From the NCBI GenBank assembly GCA_023394965.1, contig JAEWZX010000013.1:146971-210970 (forward strand): a DNA stretch of 64,000 nucleotides, in the 5' to 3' direction. The first letter of the stretch is position 1. The number at the start of each line of letters is the position of its first letter. This DNA is from Pseudomonadota bacterium. Its GTDB lineage: Bacteria; Pseudomonadota; Alphaproteobacteria; Sphingomonadales; Sphingomonadaceae. Under the pieces are notes generated by a model, which was not told the origin of the DNA, searched no databases, and worked only from the letters and a program-made list of their open reading frames with translations. Made by a program: the position numbers and the translations under genes. This document shows positions 62,779-64,000 of the stretch, piece after piece.

Positions 62779-62907
62779 ATTTGGTTCCAAACACCCTCAT
62801 AGCATTCACATTCGCAACCCGTGCTGCGGCCCTTACGTCAAGATTGGTCCGATTGGCTATGGAACAAGCGCATTAATGTGGACGCAGGTTGCGGCTGAAG
62901 CACGTGA

Positions 62908-62928
62908 CGAACGCTTTTTCAGCGTTCG
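62908..62928. repeat. perfect 8-bp hairpin in a gene-poor gap
   Basis: CGAACGCT and AGCGTTCG flank TTTTC, between DUF983 and the CPBP gene. No T-run follows on either strand, so it is not a clear terminator. The 250-base gap (62779-63027) otherwise holds nothing I recognise. Confidence 0.4.
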
Positions 62929-63027
62929 TACTGCTGGGATGGCATATGTCTTCGAACGAGCCTATTACTTCGCACAGATGTCTGACAATGCTGCAATCGG
63001 CTTTTGCGCAATTCCGGTTTTGAGCTA

Positions 63028-63753
63028 ATGAGTGGCGATGCCCCCTCATTCCAGGGCGTGGGCCCGGTGTTGCGCCAGGTTTTTCGTTTTGCGATGCGTC
63101 CCAGCCCGCCGGCAGGCCAACTCCCGTGGGGCACGGCGCTGCTTACGACGCTTTGCGTAGTTCTTACGCTCGACGTAGCTATCGCAATAGGTTTGGTTTT
63201 GTCGTTATGGGGGGCGGAAGGGCTTGGATATGAGCCGCCGCCTCTCCGCGAACCTGCCCTTCCCGAGTTCACTCTATGGCTGATGGCAATAGGCTTTCTG
63301 CCCCTGATCGAGGAAATCGCGTTTCGCGGCTGGCTGAGCGGTCGCAAAGCTGCGCTGGTGCTGGCAGCAATTGGCTTGGCATGCATCAGCGCAGGCGCTG
63401 TGGTCGAACAAGTCGCTCCCCGCGCTGCTGGAAAAGCTAGCCTTTGTGCCGTTGCAGTCTTTGTCATCGCATCTTTTTACTGGATGGCGGCGCAGCGAAA
63501 GCCACAGGAAATGCTGCCATGGTTCCGCCGCCACTATGCCACTGTGGTATGGCTGAGTTCACTGGCATTTGGTGCAATACACCTGACAAATTACGAAGGT
63601 GTGCCGCGGCTTATCGATGTTTTCTTGATTTTGCCGCAGACGGTCGGCGGGATACTTCTCGCTTACACTCGCACGAGACTCGGTTTGCGGGCGGCAATCC
63701 TCCATCATGCATTGTTCAATGCTCTCGCCTTCGGTTTGAAACCGTTCCTTTAA
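63028..63753 (+). CDS. CPBP family intramembrane metalloprotease
   Basis: A 241-aa membrane protein from ATG 63028 (MSGDAPSFQGVGPVLRQVF). CPBP (Abi/Rce1-like) motifs are E95-E96-I-A-F-R100-G-W-L, the downstream FGAIHLTN (His) and ILHHALFNALAF (His and Asn). These residues form the intramembrane active site. Such proteins cleave CAAX-like or other membrane substrates, or protect against bacteriocins. Six to eight hydrophobic segments are present. The upstream TTG at 63004 is a less likely start. Confidence 0.87.
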   Translation: MSGDAPSFQGVGPVLRQVFRFAMRPSPPAGQLPWGTALLTTLCVVLTLDVAIAIGLVLSLWGAEGLGYEPPPLREPALPEFTLWLMAIGFLPLIEEIAFRGWLSGRKAALVLAAIGLACISAGAVVEQVAPRAAGKASLCAVAVFVIASFYWMAAQRKPQEMLPWFRRHYATVVWLSSLAFGAIHLTNYEGVPRLIDVFLILPQTVGGILLAYTRTRLGLRAAILHHALFNALAFGLKPFL

Positions 63754-63769
63754 AGTCAGAGATGATATG

Positions 63770-63799
63770 AAAAAGCCGCCAAATCGCAATCCGGCGGCC
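63770..63799 (-). terminator. terminator of the acyl-CoA dehydrogenase gene
   Basis: On the minus strand GCCGCC and GGCGGC form a 6-bp stem with a 12-base loop, followed by TTTTTCAT. It lies about 32 bases beyond the stop at 63831. Confidence 0.6.
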
Positions 63800-63830
63800 T
63801 CTCGTTTGTTGGATCAATGCTTGCGAGCCC

Positions 63831-64000
63831 TTACATCGAACGGGCGATTACCATCTTCATCACTTCATTCGATCCACCGAAAATGCGGGTGATACGGCTG
63901 TCGCGATACATCCGAGCGATTGGGTAGTCATTGATGAACCCCGCCCCACCGTGGAACTGGAGACACTTGTCGACCACTTCGCCCTGGAGTTCGGTGACCC
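63831..64000 (-). CDS. acyl-CoA dehydrogenase, C-terminal end (partial)
   Basis: The frame enters from the right edge and stops with TAA (63833-63831). The visible part reads VTELQGEVVDKCLQFHGGAG, then FINDYPIARMYRDSRITRIF and GGSNEVMKMVIARSM. HGGAGFINDYPIARMYRD and the EG/GG-SNEV loop are the C-terminal FAD and substrate motifs of acyl-CoA dehydrogenases. The expected glutamate-like catalytic position in the subfamily may be outside the visible part, so specificity is open. Confidence 0.9.
   Translation of the reverse strand, partial: VTELQGEVVDKCLQFHGGAGFINDYPIARMYRDSRITRIFGGSNEVMKMVIARSM

Overview
This is a chromosomal window from a high-GC alphaproteobacterium. The best fit is Sphingomonadales, probably Erythrobacteraceae. 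The evidence is a circularly permuted two-piece tmRNA gene whose tag reads ANDNEALALAA, two TonB-dependent receptors with N-terminal VIVVTA-type motifs, the tesA/ybbA/ybbP cluster, an Anbu-type proteasome operon and many Ala-rich lipoproteins and exported proteins. No rRNA or tRNA gene, CRISPR array, intact insertion sequence or prophage was seen. The placement rests on gene content and protein style, not on a database search.

Layout. 1-8.1 kb: end of a pdxA-like gene, rsmA, a GNAT acetyltransferase, a decayed patch, glcB, then an overlapping arginine-succinyltransferase operon (M20 hydrolase, astA, astB) and a small membrane protein behind a sigma54-like promoter. 8.1-13.3 kb: ssrA, mscL, a LemA/TPM/TPM operon, Nudix hydrolase, SDR, and a sigma54-type operon of two tiny membrane peptides plus a PspC protein. 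13.5-27.9 kb: recF, tesA, ybbA/ybbP, a TonB receptor, typA, an outer-membrane barrel, putP and ggt. 28-31.6 kb: an iron-uptake-like operon (PepSY protein, 63-aa membrane protein, siderophore-type receptor) with a Fur-like box. 31.9-41.1 kb: extensin-like protein, a LuxR regulator with a degenerate receiver, the four-gene Anbu/transglutaminase/alpha-E/ATP-grasp operon, a hydrolase, a DUF3617 lipoprotein with an EF-hand loop, and uvrB.

41.1-42.1 kb is a lower-GC island of three overlapping genes: a ribbon-helix-helix plus RAMA-like protein, then HicA toxin and a short HicB antitoxin. This is the best candidate for an undescribed system. 42.2-53.7 kb: S10 peptidase, lipoprotein, dsbD, a ubiquinone hydroxylase, the hemC/hemD/mitofilin-like operon, and tsaD/gpsA/flippase. 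53.8-57.3 kb: a von Willebrand lipoprotein, then OmpA protein, 30-aa membrane peptide, helix-hairpin-helix protein and a single-domain response regulator. 57.5-64 kb: gcdH, maiA, a fumarylacetoacetase family gene, an Rrf2 regulator divergent from an AhpD-like/DoxX pair across a 27-bp palindrome, a DUF983 protein, a CPBP protease and the end of an acyl-CoA dehydrogenase.

How the genes fit together. Catabolic functions recur: arginine (ast), proline (putP), glutathione or gamma-glutamyl peptides (ggt), glutaryl-CoA (gcdH), tyrosine (maiA and fah), and the glyoxylate shunt (glcB). The other theme is envelope homeostasis: MscL, PspC, TPM proteins, YbbAP, DsbD, OmpA and VWA. Two good sigma54-type -24/-12 elements, and a weaker third, lie in front of small envelope genes and suggest a shared stress response.
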